Shown here: positions 30,782 to 38,017 of the stretch, one piece after another
Layout of the letters: each line of letters opens with the position of its first letter
Numbering within the stretch: position 1 is the stretch's first letter
Source: Clostridiales bacterium UBA1728
GTDB lineage: Bacteria; Bacillota; Clostridia; Oscillospirales; Oscillospiraceae
Direction of reading: 5' to 3'
Assembly: GCA_002315975.1 (NCBI GenBank)
Contig: DCIK01000036.1
Span: forward strand, 1-38,017
Length of the DNA: 38,017 nucleotides
Program-made: the position numbers and the translations under genes
Notes under the pieces: generated by a model
Told to the model about the DNA's origin: nothing
Database searches by the model: none
What the model saw: only the letters and a program-made list of their open reading frames with translations

Positions 30782-32239
30782 ATGGAAGATAAAGAAAACA
30801 AAATTTTTTCAAATCTGATATGGAAATTCATGGAGCGCAGTGGGTCCCAGATCGTATCCTTTGTGGTCTCAATCGTCCTTGCCCGTCTGCTGGAACCTTC
30901 CATGTACGGTTCCATCGCTCTGATAACCGTAATCATCTCTATCCTCCAGGTTTTTGTGGACAACGGCCTGAGCAATTCTTTGATCCAGAAAAAGGAAGCG
31001 GATGAGCTCGATTTTTCCTCTGCCTTTTTCTTTAATTTATTTCTTTGCCTGCTTCTGTATGGAGGACTGTTCTTCTCCGCTGGCCCGATTGCCGGATATT
31101 ATCAGGATCCGACCCTCGTGCCTGTCATCCGGGTTCTGGGTCTTAGTTTGCTGTTCTCCGGTGTGCTGAACATTCAGCAGGCTTATCTCTCCCGCACCAT
31201 GCAGTTTCGCCGTTTTTTCTTTTCCACGCTGGGCGGAACCGTTTTTTCCGGCGTTTTGGGGCTTGTCATGGCGTATACCGGCTTTGGAATCTGGGCTTTG
31301 GTAGCGCAGCAGCTTTCAAACATAGCAATCCGTGCCATCATTCTGTGGTTCACCATCGATTGGAAACCGCAGCGAATGTTTTCATGGGAACGTGTGAAAA
31401 CGCTGCTCTCTTATAGTTGGAAGCTTCTGGCCTCCGCCCTGCTGGATACCTTTTATCTCAAGCTTTCCCAGTTGGTTGTCGGTCTGCGTTATACCTCTGA
31501 GGATCTGGCGTTTTATAACAAAGGCGACAGTCTGTCTTATCTCGTAGTCGGGAATGTAAACGGCTCCATAGACAGCGTACTCATGCCAGTGCTCAGCAAG
31601 GAGCAGAATGACAGGGCGCAGCTGCTTGAGATCACCAGCCGCGCGATCCGAACCAGCACCTACATCCTGATGCCGATAATGATGGGTCTTGCCGTTTGTG
31701 CCGAGCCGCTGGTGCGGCTGATGCTGACGGAAAAATGGCTGCCCTGCGTACCTTATTTGCAGATTTTCTGTGTTTCCTATGCCTTTTACCCCCTTCACAC
31801 TGCAAACCTCAACGCCATCAAAGCAGTGGGCCGCAGCGATATTTTTCTGAAGCTGGAAATCATCAAAGAGGGTATTGGCATTCTGATTCTGCTCTTGATG
31901 ATGCATATCAGTGTCACGGCCGTGGCTGTGGCTCAGCTGCTGAGCGGAGTTATCAGCTTTTTCATTAATGCCTGGCCCAACCGAAAGCTTATCGGATACC
32001 CGATTCGCCAGCAGCTTCGGGATATGTTTCCCGCTCTGGCGCTGAGCGTTTTAATGGGCGTTTGCATTTATCCCGTTTCTCTGTTGAAGCTCAGTGATCC
32101 GCTCATCCTGCTTATTCAGGTTTCACTGGGTGTCGGAATCTATGTTGCCGCCTCTCTCATTTTCAGGATTGACAGCTTCCGCTATCTCCTTTCTGTTATC
32201 CGCAAGCTGATAAGTCGCGGAAAAACAGAAGAAAGCTGA
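30782..32239 (+). CDS. Wzx/WzxC-type oligosaccharide flippase (MOP superfamily)
   Basis: A 485-residue polytopic protein with about 12-14 hydrophobic segments. The N-terminus (FSNLIWKFMERSGSQIVSFV, then SIVLARLLEPSMYG) and ALITVIISILQVFVDNGLSN match the polysaccharide-flippase family. Such proteins move undecaprenyl-linked oligosaccharides across the membrane. The start at 30782 lies 18 bases after the glycosyltransferase stop and lacks a good ribosome-binding site, so translation may be coupled. Codon use is intermediate between the A+T-rich glycosyltransferase and the core genes. No polymerase (Wzy) or ligase is in the window. Confidence 0.9.
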   Translation: MEDKENKIFSNLIWKFMERSGSQIVSFVVSIVLARLLEPSMYGSIALITVIISILQVFVDNGLSNSLIQKKEADELDFSSAFFFNLFLCLLLYGGLFFSAGPIAGYYQDPTLVPVIRVLGLSLLFSGVLNIQQAYLSRTMQFRRFFFSTLGGTVFSGVLGLVMAYTGFGIWALVAQQLSNIAIRAIILWFTIDWKPQRMFSWERVKTLLSYSWKLLASALLDTFYLKLSQLVVGLRYTSEDLAFYNKGDSLSYLVVGNVNGSIDSVLMPVLSKEQNDRAQLLEITSRAIRTSTYILMPIMMGLAVCAEPLVRLMLTEKWLPCVPYLQIFCVSYAFYPLHTANLNAIKAVGRSDIFLKLEIIKEGIGILILLLMMHISVTAVAVAQLLSGVISFFINAWPNRKLIGYPIRQQLRDMFPALALSVLMGVCIYPVSLLKLSDPLILLIQVSLGVGIYVAASLIFRIDSFRYLLSVIRKLISRGKTEES

Positions 32240-32297
32240 TTTCGTTGTAAATGCCTCAGTCGTAGTCTTGTAAGAAACGCGGTGGAAAGGATAATAT

Positions 32298-33398
32298 ATG
32301 TCTGACGTCATCAATGTAACCCGCTCCTCCATCCCCAGCTTTGAGGAATACTGCGAGGAGATCCGCCCCATATGGGAGAGCTACTGGCTCACCAATATGG
32401 GTGAAAAGCATCAGTCTCTGGAGGCCGCTCTGGAGGAATATATGGGCATCGAAAGTGTGTGCCTGCTCACCAACGGTCACGCGGCACTGGAGACGATCAT
32501 CGAGGCTTTTGACCTCCACGGGGAAATCATCACCTCTCCTTACACCTTTGCCTCCACCACCCACGCCATCGTCCGCTGCGGCTGCACCCCCGTCTTCTGC
32601 GACATCAATCCTGTGGACTACAATATCGATGTAGATAAAATCGAAGCGCTCATCACCGAAAAGACTGTGGCCATCATGCCCATCCATGTTTACGGCAATC
32701 TCTGCGATGTGGAGAAGCTGGCCGCCATCGGAAAGAAGTACAATATCAAGGTCATCTACGACGCTGCCCACGCCTTCGGCGTGACCAAAGACGGTGTCAG
32801 CTCAGCCTGCTTCGGCGATGCGACCATGTTCTCCTTCCATGCCACCAAGGTGTTTAATACCATCGAGGGCGGCGCTCTCTGCTTCCACGACCACGCCCTT
32901 ACCCAGCGGGTCAACGATCTGAAAAACTTCGGCATCCACAGTGCCGAGGAGGTTCCTTTCGTGGGCGGCAATGCCAAGATGAACGAGTTCTGCGCCGCCA
33001 TGGGTCTTTGCAATCTGCGCCATATCGACGGCTGGATTGAGGAGCGCAGGCTCGCCTATCTCCGCTATGTGGAGCGGCTCAGCAATGTGCCCGGTATCCG
33101 GCTCTGCCCGCCCCAGAAGGGCGTGAAGGCCAACTACGCCTACTTCCCCGTGGTGTTTGACGGCTACAAGTACAACCGTGATGAGATTTTCGATATGCTT
33201 GCCCGGGAGAATATCAACGCCCGCAAGTACTTCTACCCCATCACCAATGCCTTTGAGTGCTACCGGGGCCGCCCCGGCTTTGACCCCGCAGATACGCCCG
33301 TTGCCGCCTTCGTGGCCGACCGGGTGCTGACGCTGCCCATGTTCGCCGGTCTGCGCACCGAGGATGTGGATCGCATCTGCGACATTATTCTGAAGTAA
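32298..33398 (+). CDS. DegT/DnrJ/EryC1/StrS sugar aminotransferase
   Basis: A 366-residue PLP enzyme that aminates a keto-sugar nucleotide. The PLP region has TNGHAALE, SPYTFASTTHAIVRCG and IYDAAHAFGV with the conserved aspartate. The catalytic lysine is K184 in FSFHATKVFNTIEGG. Sequence style is closest to dTDP-amino-dideoxyhexose transaminases, but the exact sugar cannot be assigned. AAAGGAT precedes the ATG. Unlike the two genes upstream, its codons are GC-rich like the core genome, so it may have a separate history. It completes a small surface-glycan cluster. Confidence 0.93.
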   Translation: MSDVINVTRSSIPSFEEYCEEIRPIWESYWLTNMGEKHQSLEAALEEYMGIESVCLLTNGHAALETIIEAFDLHGEIITSPYTFASTTHAIVRCGCTPVFCDINPVDYNIDVDKIEALITEKTVAIMPIHVYGNLCDVEKLAAIGKKYNIKVIYDAAHAFGVTKDGVSSACFGDATMFSFHATKVFNTIEGGALCFHDHALTQRVNDLKNFGIHSAEEVPFVGGNAKMNEFCAAMGLCNLRHIDGWIEERRLAYLRYVERLSNVPGIRLCPPQKGVKANYAYFPVVFDGYKYNRDEIFDMLARENINARKYFYPITNAFECYRGRPGFDPADTPVAAFVADRVLTLPMFAGLRTEDVDRICDIILK

Positions 33399-33454
33399 AT
33401 AAAGTGTTAGTTTTGTAATTTGAACTTGGTGAAAGCAAGCGCAGAACAGCCGTT

Positions 33455-33484
33455 GTAGGGCACGGCCTCCCGGCCGTGCCCTAC
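33455..33484. repeat. Short perfect GTAGGGC-type palindrome
   Basis: A 13-bp perfect stem (GTAGGGCACGGCC, 33455-33467, with GGCCGTGCCCTAC, 33472-33484) around TCCC. It is the compact member of the family seen at 25558-25632 and 5415-5439. Confidence 0.82.
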
Positions 33485-33518
33485 GATGTTACAGGGTTCT
33501 AAAGAACAGATCAGTCAG

Positions 33519-33549
33519 GAGGCAGTCCGCAGGGATTGCCTCTTTTTCT
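33519..33549 (+). terminator. Intrinsic terminator downstream of the glycan cluster
   Basis: A 10-bp stem pairs 33519-33528 with 33533-33542 (GAGGCA/TGCCTC outer part, one G-T pair) around a 4-base loop, followed directly by TTTTTCTTT. It lies 120 bases after the aminotransferase stop and before the hom promoter. The rest of the 337-base gap (33399-33735) holds only the palindrome at 33455 and the hom promoter. Confidence 0.75.
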
Positions 33550-33649
33550 TTCCGCCGCAGCCGCTATTTGGCATTGTGCCCTTTATCCCGCTGCTTTTCT
33601 TCAAAACCTTGTCAGTTTCCATGAAAAAGTCAAAGGGTGAAAAATGCGC

Positions 33650-33678
33650 TTGTTTTCTTGTTCTTTTCATGGTAGAAT
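33650..33678 (+). promoter_or_regulatory. Promoter for hom-lysC
   Basis: TTGTTT (33650-33655), 17-base spacer, TAGAAT (33673-33678) preceded by TGG, giving an extended -10. The leader to the hom ATG is about 50 bases, too short for a lysine riboswitch or T-box. Confidence 0.6.
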
Positions 33679-33735
33679 ATCGTATGTCAAAGACATTTGT
33701 CTCTTTTGAAAAAACATTTCTGCTTGGAGGATGCC

Positions 33736-34878
33736 ATGAAGCTTGCTTTACTGGGTATCGGCACCGTTGGTACGGGCGTGTATGAAATGCTCTGCGCTTC
33801 CCCCGCTTTTGAAGTGAGCCGGGTTCTGGTTCGGGAGGGAAAGGCAGATGCTCCCTATAAATGTACGGACATCCGAACTATTACGGAGGATAGCGAGATT
33901 TCCGTGGTGGCAGAGCTCATGGGCGGCATTGAGCCCGCCTTCAGCTATCTTTCCGCTGCCATCAAAGCCGGAAAGCACGCCGTCACCGCCAACAAGGCGC
34001 TGGTGGCCGAAAAGGGCATTGAGCTTGCCCGGCTGGCTCGGGAGAATGGGGTGTCCTTCCTCTTCAGCGCGGCCTGCGGCGGGGGCGTGCCCTTCCTGCA
34101 CAATCTGGCTTTGGCTGCGGAGGGGGATGAGATTGTCTCCCTCAGCGGTATCCTCAACGGCACCACCAACTTCATGCTGGATCGGATGCAGCGCATGGGT
34201 ATGGACTACGCCGAGGCTCTCCGGGAGGCCCAGCAGCGGGGCTATGCCGAGGCCGATCCCAGCGCCGATGTGAGCGGACTGGATGCTCTGCGCAAGCTTA
34301 TGCTCTCCTGCGCCGTGGCCTACGATAAGCTGCCCGCCGAGGGGTTCTGCCGCGAGGGCATAGAGAGCTTCACCGCCGCCGATGTGGCGCATATTCAGTC
34401 GCTGGGGCTATGCTGCCGTCTGATTGTCAGGGGCGGCATGGTGGGTGAAAAGCTCTACGCCTTTGTGGAGCCTGTGCTCTTCCCCGCCACGGAGAGCGAG
34501 TGCTGCGTGCTGGAGAACTACAACATGGCCAAGTATGTGGGTAAAAATGCCGGGCCCATGGTGTTCATCGGCCAGGGCGCAGGGCGCTACCCCACCGCCT
34601 CGGCTGTGGTCCGGGACATCTGCTCCGTGGGCAGTGCTCGGGAGATGCTCCGGGAGGGCTGCGAAAAGGTCAGCGCGGACAACTCCGTCTGCTTTGAGCG
34701 CTACTATGTGCATCTGCCCAAGGCCTTCGGGAACAGATTCCGCTCCGAGCAGCTTTGGGACGAGGGCGAAACCCTCCGTCTCATCAGCGGTAAGCTCTCC
34801 GTGCAGGAGATGCACGCCATCGCTAACGAAATACGGGAAAAGGGCGGCAGCATTTTCTTTGCCGCTATGGGTGAATAA
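33736..34878 (+). CDS. hom: Homoserine dehydrogenase without ACT domain
   Basis: This enzyme reduces aspartate semialdehyde to homoserine, leading to threonine and methionine. The 380-residue protein has an NAD(P) fold (LALLGIGTVGTGVYEML, with GIGTVG at 7-12), AVTANKALVAEKG and the catalytic domain (SGILNGTTNFMLDRM, GYAEADPSADVSGLDA). Many bacterial enzymes of about 430 residues carry a C-terminal ACT domain for threonine feedback. Here the C-terminus (LSVQEMHAIANEIREKGGSIFF) is too short for a full ACT domain. GGAGG lies 5 bases before the ATG. lysC follows after 3 bases, so both are one transcript. Confidence 0.95.
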   Translation: MKLALLGIGTVGTGVYEMLCASPAFEVSRVLVREGKADAPYKCTDIRTITEDSEISVVAELMGGIEPAFSYLSAAIKAGKHAVTANKALVAEKGIELARLARENGVSFLFSAACGGGVPFLHNLALAAEGDEIVSLSGILNGTTNFMLDRMQRMGMDYAEALREAQQRGYAEADPSADVSGLDALRKLMLSCAVAYDKLPAEGFCREGIESFTAADVAHIQSLGLCCRLIVRGGMVGEKLYAFVEPVLFPATESECCVLENYNMAKYVGKNAGPMVFIGQGAGRYPTASAVVRDICSVGSAREMLREGCEKVSADNSVCFERYYVHLPKAFGNRFRSEQLWDEGETLRLISGKLSVQEMHAIANEIREKGGSIFFAAMGE

Positions 34879-34881
34879 GGA

Positions 34882-36195
34882 ATGATCAAAACAGCGAAAT
34901 TCGGCGGCTCCTCCGTGGCCGGAGCGGCGCAGTTCAGAAAGGTCAGGGCCATTGTGGAGTCTGACAGCACCCGGAGCGTGGTGGTGGTCTCTGCGGCGGG
35001 CAAGCGCGATTCTGCCGACCACAAGCTCACCGACCTGCTCTATCTCTGCCACGCGCACCTGACCTACGGGGTCTCCTGTGAGGAAATCATGAGCACCATC
35101 CGCCAGCGCTTTGTGGAGATTCGCGACGAGCTGGGGCTTACCTACCGGATCGAAGAGGAGCTGGACGCTCTCAACCGCAGTCTCAACAAGGACATGAGCG
35201 TGGATCTGCTGGTATCCCGGGGCGAGTACTTCACCGCCCGCCTGATGGCCGAGTATTTAGGCTACCGCTTTGTAGACGCCGCCGACTGCATTTTCTTCGG
35301 CTTTGACGGACATTTAGACAAAGAGAAGACCTATGCCGCCATCCGCAGCGCCCACGAGCAATACGGGAATATTCTCATCCCCGGCTTCTATGGCCGTCTG
35401 CCCACCGGCAAGGTCAAGGTCATGACCCGCGGCGGCGGCGACATCACCGGCGCTATTGCGGCAGCAGCCGTGGAGGCGGATGTATACGAGAACTGGACGG
35501 ATGTTTCCGGCATCCTCATGGCTGACCCAAAGATTGTAGACAGCCCCGGCTCCATCGAAAAGCTCACCTTTGCCGAGCTGAGGGAGCTGGCCTTCATGGG
35601 TGCCAGCGTTCTCCACGAGGACGCCATCTACCCGGTAAAGGAGATGGGTATCCCCCTGAACATCCGCAACACCAACCGCCCCCAGGACCCGGGCACCCTG
35701 ATCGTAGACAGCGCCGACGAGGACGGCATTCAGGAGCGCTTCCTGACGGGCATTGCAGGGCGCAGAAATTTCTCCATTCTCACCGTCAGCAAGCACAACA
35801 TGGACCTGAGCCGGACGCTTATCGAGACGCTGGAGATTCTCGACCGCTACCACGCCTCCGTGGAGCACATCAATCTGGGGCTTGACACCTTTGGTCTGGT
35901 GGTCTCCACCGCTGCATTGGGCGATGCCATCTACGAGGTCATTTCCGACATCCGCCGCGCCGCTCATCCCGACGATGTGCGCGTGGAGGACGGCATCGCG
36001 CTGGTGGCCGCCGTGGGCAGAAAGATGAGCTTCCGCCCGGGCAGCTCCGGCAAGCTCTTTAAGGCGCTGGGCGAGGAGGGCATCAGCATCCGCACCATCG
36101 CCCAGGGCGCTGACGAGCTCTCCATTATCATCGGCGTAGACAACAAAAATTTTGATGCCGCCATCCGGGTGCTCTACCACGGCTTTGCGGGATAA
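34882..36195 (+). CDS. lysC: Aspartate kinase
   Basis: This enzyme phosphorylates aspartate in the first step of lysine, threonine and methionine synthesis. Its 437 residues are typical of monofunctional aspartokinases. KFGGSSVA lies at residues 6-13, VVVSAAGKR follows, and the aspartate-binding region has MTRGGGDITGAIAAAAV and ENWTDVSGI. Two C-terminal ACT domains (from about residue 300, with FSILTVSKHNMDLSRTLIET and VAAVGRKMSFRPGSSG) should give feedback control by lysine or threonine. It is coupled to hom. The 250 bases after it are packed with hairpins. Confidence 0.96.
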   Translation: MIKTAKFGGSSVAGAAQFRKVRAIVESDSTRSVVVVSAAGKRDSADHKLTDLLYLCHAHLTYGVSCEEIMSTIRQRFVEIRDELGLTYRIEEELDALNRSLNKDMSVDLLVSRGEYFTARLMAEYLGYRFVDAADCIFFGFDGHLDKEKTYAAIRSAHEQYGNILIPGFYGRLPTGKVKVMTRGGGDITGAIAAAAVEADVYENWTDVSGILMADPKIVDSPGSIEKLTFAELRELAFMGASVLHEDAIYPVKEMGIPLNIRNTNRPQDPGTLIVDSADEDGIQERFLTGIAGRRNFSILTVSKHNMDLSRTLIETLEILDRYHASVEHINLGLDTFGLVVSTAALGDAIYEVISDIRRAAHPDDVRVEDGIALVAAVGRKMSFRPGSSGKLFKALGEEGISIRTIAQGADELSIIIGVDNKNFDAAIRVLYHGFAG

Positions 36196-36410
36196 TTCGA
36201 TGGCAAAACTCCGTTTTACCATCGAAAAAGGACACTCGCATTGATCGCGGCGGCTTTGCCGCCTTGGTCGATGCGAGGGCGCGCCAATAGTACGCGCCTC
36301 ATGGTATTTTCATTCGGGCAAAGCTCGAATGAAAATGATTTGATTTTTTTGCGAGCTGCGGCTCGCAAACTCTGCGAGGCAACGGAAAAAGTCCGGCAGG
36401 ACAGTTTTTT
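36196..36410 (+). other. Cluster of at least five strong hairpins between lysC and asd (structured RNA or composite repeat)
   Basis: Seen directly: (1) 36196-36226, an 8-bp plus 5-bp stem with a 3-base loop; (2) 36235-36277, about 20 bp with one mismatch around TTT; (3) 36278-36298, 6 bp GGCGCG/CGCGCC; (4) 36306-36336, 14 bp around AAA with one G-T pair; (5) 36348-36369, 9 bp TTTGCGAGC/GCTCGCAAA around TGCG. A weaker sixth, GTCC/GGAC at 36391-36402, has an A5 before and T6 after it and looks like a terminator. The asd start is 36 bases further on. Nothing here codes for a protein. I cannot match it to a known riboswitch. It may be a structured leader or ncRNA controlling asd, or a mobile repeat. 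Confidence 0.7.
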
Positions 36411-36446
36411 CAATTTCCTATGAAATCATTACAAGGAGAGATAGCT

Positions 36447-37454
36447 ATGAAAGCTTTGAATATTGCCGTTCTGGGTGCCACAGGCGCTGTGGGGCGCGAG
36501 ATGCTCCGTATTCTGGAGGAATACGACATTCCGGTAAAGAAGCTTCTGCCCTTGGCCAGCGCCAGAAGCGCGGGCAGTACCCTGCCCTTTAAGGGGCAGG
36601 AAGTGGTCATTGAAGAGGCCACTGCCGAGAGCTTTAAGGGCATGGATGTGGTGCTGGGTGCCGTGGAAAGCGCCCAGAGCCGCCAGTTTGCCCCCGCCAT
36701 CAAGGCCGCCGGTGCGGTCTACATCGACAACAGCTCCGCCTTCCGCCTTTTCCCCGACTGCCCCTTAGTGGTGCCCGAGGTCAACGGCGAGGACGTATTT
36801 GCCCACAACGGCATCATCGCCAACCCTAACTGCTCCACCATCATCACCATGGTGGCTGTGGCGGGCATCCAGAAGCTCTCCCCCATTCAGACCATGGTGG
36901 CCTGCACCTATCAGGCCGTATCCGGAGCCGGTCAGGCCGGACTGGTGGAGCTGGAGGAGCAGCTCAGTGCCCTTGCCGCCGGGGAGAAGCCCCAGCCCAG
37001 GGTGTTCCCCACCCAGATTGCCATGAACGTAATTCCCTTCATCGGCTCTCAGACCGACAACGGCTACACCGACGAGGAGATGAAGCTCCAGAACGAGGGG
37101 CGCAAGATTCTCCACAATCCCGAGATGAAGGTCACCTGCACCTGTGTCCGCGTGCCGGTCATGCGCTCCCACTCCATTTCCGTGACCCTGCGCACCGAAA
37201 GACCCGTCAGCGTGGAGGAGGCCAACGAGGCCGTCCGCAGCTTCCCCGGCTGCCGCCTCATCGAGGATTACGAGGGGCGCAATTACCCCACGCCTCTGGA
37301 CACCTCCGGGCAGGATCTGGTCTGGGTGGGCCGCATCCGTAAGGATCTCACCGATCCCAACGGTCTCACGCTCTGGTGCTGCGGCGACCAGATCCGCAAG
37401 GGCGCTGCCAGCAACGCCGTGCAGATACTTCAGAAGCTGGCCGAAAAGCTCTGA
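36447..37454 (+). CDS. asd: Aspartate-semialdehyde dehydrogenase
   Basis: This enzyme reduces aspartyl phosphate to the semialdehyde, the branch point for lysine, threonine and methionine. Its 335 residues include the NADP motif NIAVLGATGAVGREML (GATGAVG at 10-16), the active-site cysteine C129 in NPNCSTIITMV, and CTCVRVPVMRSHS with the catalytic histidine. AAGGAG at 36433-36438 fixes the ATG at 36447. An in-frame ATG at 36420 lacks such a site. It lies downstream of the hairpin cluster and 16 bases before the YbaK-like gene. Confidence 0.96.
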   Translation: MKALNIAVLGATGAVGREMLRILEEYDIPVKKLLPLASARSAGSTLPFKGQEVVIEEATAESFKGMDVVLGAVESAQSRQFAPAIKAAGAVYIDNSSAFRLFPDCPLVVPEVNGEDVFAHNGIIANPNCSTIITMVAVAGIQKLSPIQTMVACTYQAVSGAGQAGLVELEEQLSALAAGEKPQPRVFPTQIAMNVIPFIGSQTDNGYTDEEMKLQNEGRKILHNPEMKVTCTCVRVPVMRSHSISVTLRTERPVSVEEANEAVRSFPGCRLIEDYEGRNYPTPLDTSGQDLVWVGRIRKDLTDPNGLTLWCCGDQIRKGAASNAVQILQKLAEKL

Positions 37455-37470
37455 GTGGGAGGAACGCATT

Positions 37471-37944
37471 ATGGCATTTGAAAAAGCAAAACAGTATCTG
37501 GTCTCCAGAGGCTACGGCGAGCGGGTGCAGGAATTCAGCGTCTCCAGCGCCACAGTGGATCTGGCGGCCATTGCCGTGGGCACCGAGCCGGAGCGCATCG
37601 CCAAGTCCCTGACCTTCAAGGTCGGCGGCAAACCCGTCATGATCCTCTGCGCCGGGGACGCCAAGGTGGCCAACGCCAAGTACAAGGCATTTTTCCACGA
37701 GAAGGCCACCATGCTCTCCCCTGACGAGGTGCGGGAGCTCATCGGTCATGAGATCGGCGGCGTTTGTCCCTTCGGCATCAACGAGGGCGTAAGCGTGTAT
37801 CTCGACAGCTCCCTGCGGCGCTTCGATGTGGTCTATCCCGCCTGCGGCAGCAGCAACAGCGCCGTAAGGCTCGGCATCGACGAGCTGGAGGCCGTCTCCG
37901 GCTTTGCGGAATGGGTGGATGTCTGCAAGCTGCCGGGGGAATAA
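37471..37944 (+). CDS. YbaK/ProX-type aminoacyl-tRNA deacylase
   Basis: A 157-residue editing-domain protein that hydrolyses mischarged tRNA, such as Cys- or Ala-tRNA(Pro). The conserved lysine lies in RIAKSLTFKVGGKPVMILCAGD, and the GXXXP-type loop is GGVCPFGI. AGTGGGAGG lies upstream of the ATG. It is the last gene of the window, 16 bases after asd and probably co-transcribed with it. The remaining 73 bases hold a 6-bp CCGGCG hairpin (37962-37981) without a T tract. Confidence 0.92.
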   Translation: MAFEKAKQYLVSRGYGERVQEFSVSSATVDLAAIAVGTEPERIAKSLTFKVGGKPVMILCAGDAKVANAKYKAFFHEKATMLSPDEVRELIGHEIGGVCPFGINEGVSVYLDSSLRRFDVVYPACGSSNSAVRLGIDELEAVSGFAEWVDVCKLPGE

Positions 37945-38017
37945 GGCTGTTCTCTACCTTCCCGGCGTTTTTCTGCGCCGGACGCAAAAAACAAGAGGCT
38001 GTAAAAAAAGCCTGTCA

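Noticed and set aside
33679..33735. Lysine riboswitch or T-box upstream of hom-lysC
   Set aside because: The leader after the predicted promoter is only about 50 bases and has no conserved core or specifier-antiterminator layout.
37962..37981. Terminator after the YbaK-like gene
   Set aside because: The 6-bp CCGGCG hairpin lacks a following T tract, and the window ends before a better signal could appear.

Overview
The window looks like chromosome of a gut-type Clostridia, most likely the Oscillospiraceae/Ruminococcaceae group. The evidence is a Gram-positive gene set (RNase M5, NrdR, YceD-L32, WYL and BTAD regulators, a DUF512 radical SAM protein), GC-rich third codon positions, sigma-A type promoters with 17-bp spacers, and several families of short intergenic palindromes of the kind common in this group. 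Genus cannot be set from the sequence. I found no rRNA, tRNA, CRISPR array or complete insertion sequence.

Left end (1-2646): the inner edge of an integrative element inserted at the 3' end of guaA. It holds the N-terminal half of a tyrosine integrase, a small excisionase-like HTH protein, and a DUF6076-like zinc-ribbon gene with its own strong promoter. This part is visibly richer in A+T than the rest. The element's other end lies outside the window.

Core block 1 (2647-12837): guaA, here only the ATP-pyrophosphatase part; a DUF421-DUF4363 membrane pair; nrdR; a small membrane protein; the leftward operon comEC-holA-rnmV; a divergent BTAD-domain regulator; and the leftward pair gluQRS-fliB.

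Core block 2 (12838-24312): a pseudouridine synthase that may be read from a leaderless mRNA; a two-gene MotA/MotB-like (ZorA/ZorB-like) ion-driven motor cassette lying between two copies of one palindromic repeat; threonine aldolase and acyl-ACP thioesterase read from tightly packed divergent promoters; a second RluA-type pseudouridine synthase; yceD-rpmF behind a consensus promoter; and DUF512-der followed by a large membrane protein of unknown function.

Core block 3 (24313-29700): a WYL regulator and the sbcD-sbcC nuclease operon. Next (29701-33398) is a small surface-glycan cluster (GT2 glycosyltransferase, Wzx-type flippase, DegT/DnrJ sugar aminotransferase) whose first two genes are compositionally distinct. 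The right end (33400-37944) is an aspartate-family operon region: hom-lysC, then about 250 bases packed with at least five strong hairpins, then asd and a YbaK-type tRNA deacylase.

The observations most worth following are the hairpin cluster between lysC and asd, the repeat-bracketed MotAB/ZorAB-like cassette, the guaA-site element with a DUF6076 gene whose promoter is bracketed by repeated TGCATTTTC motifs, the stand-alone GMP synthetase domain, and the probable leaderless start.
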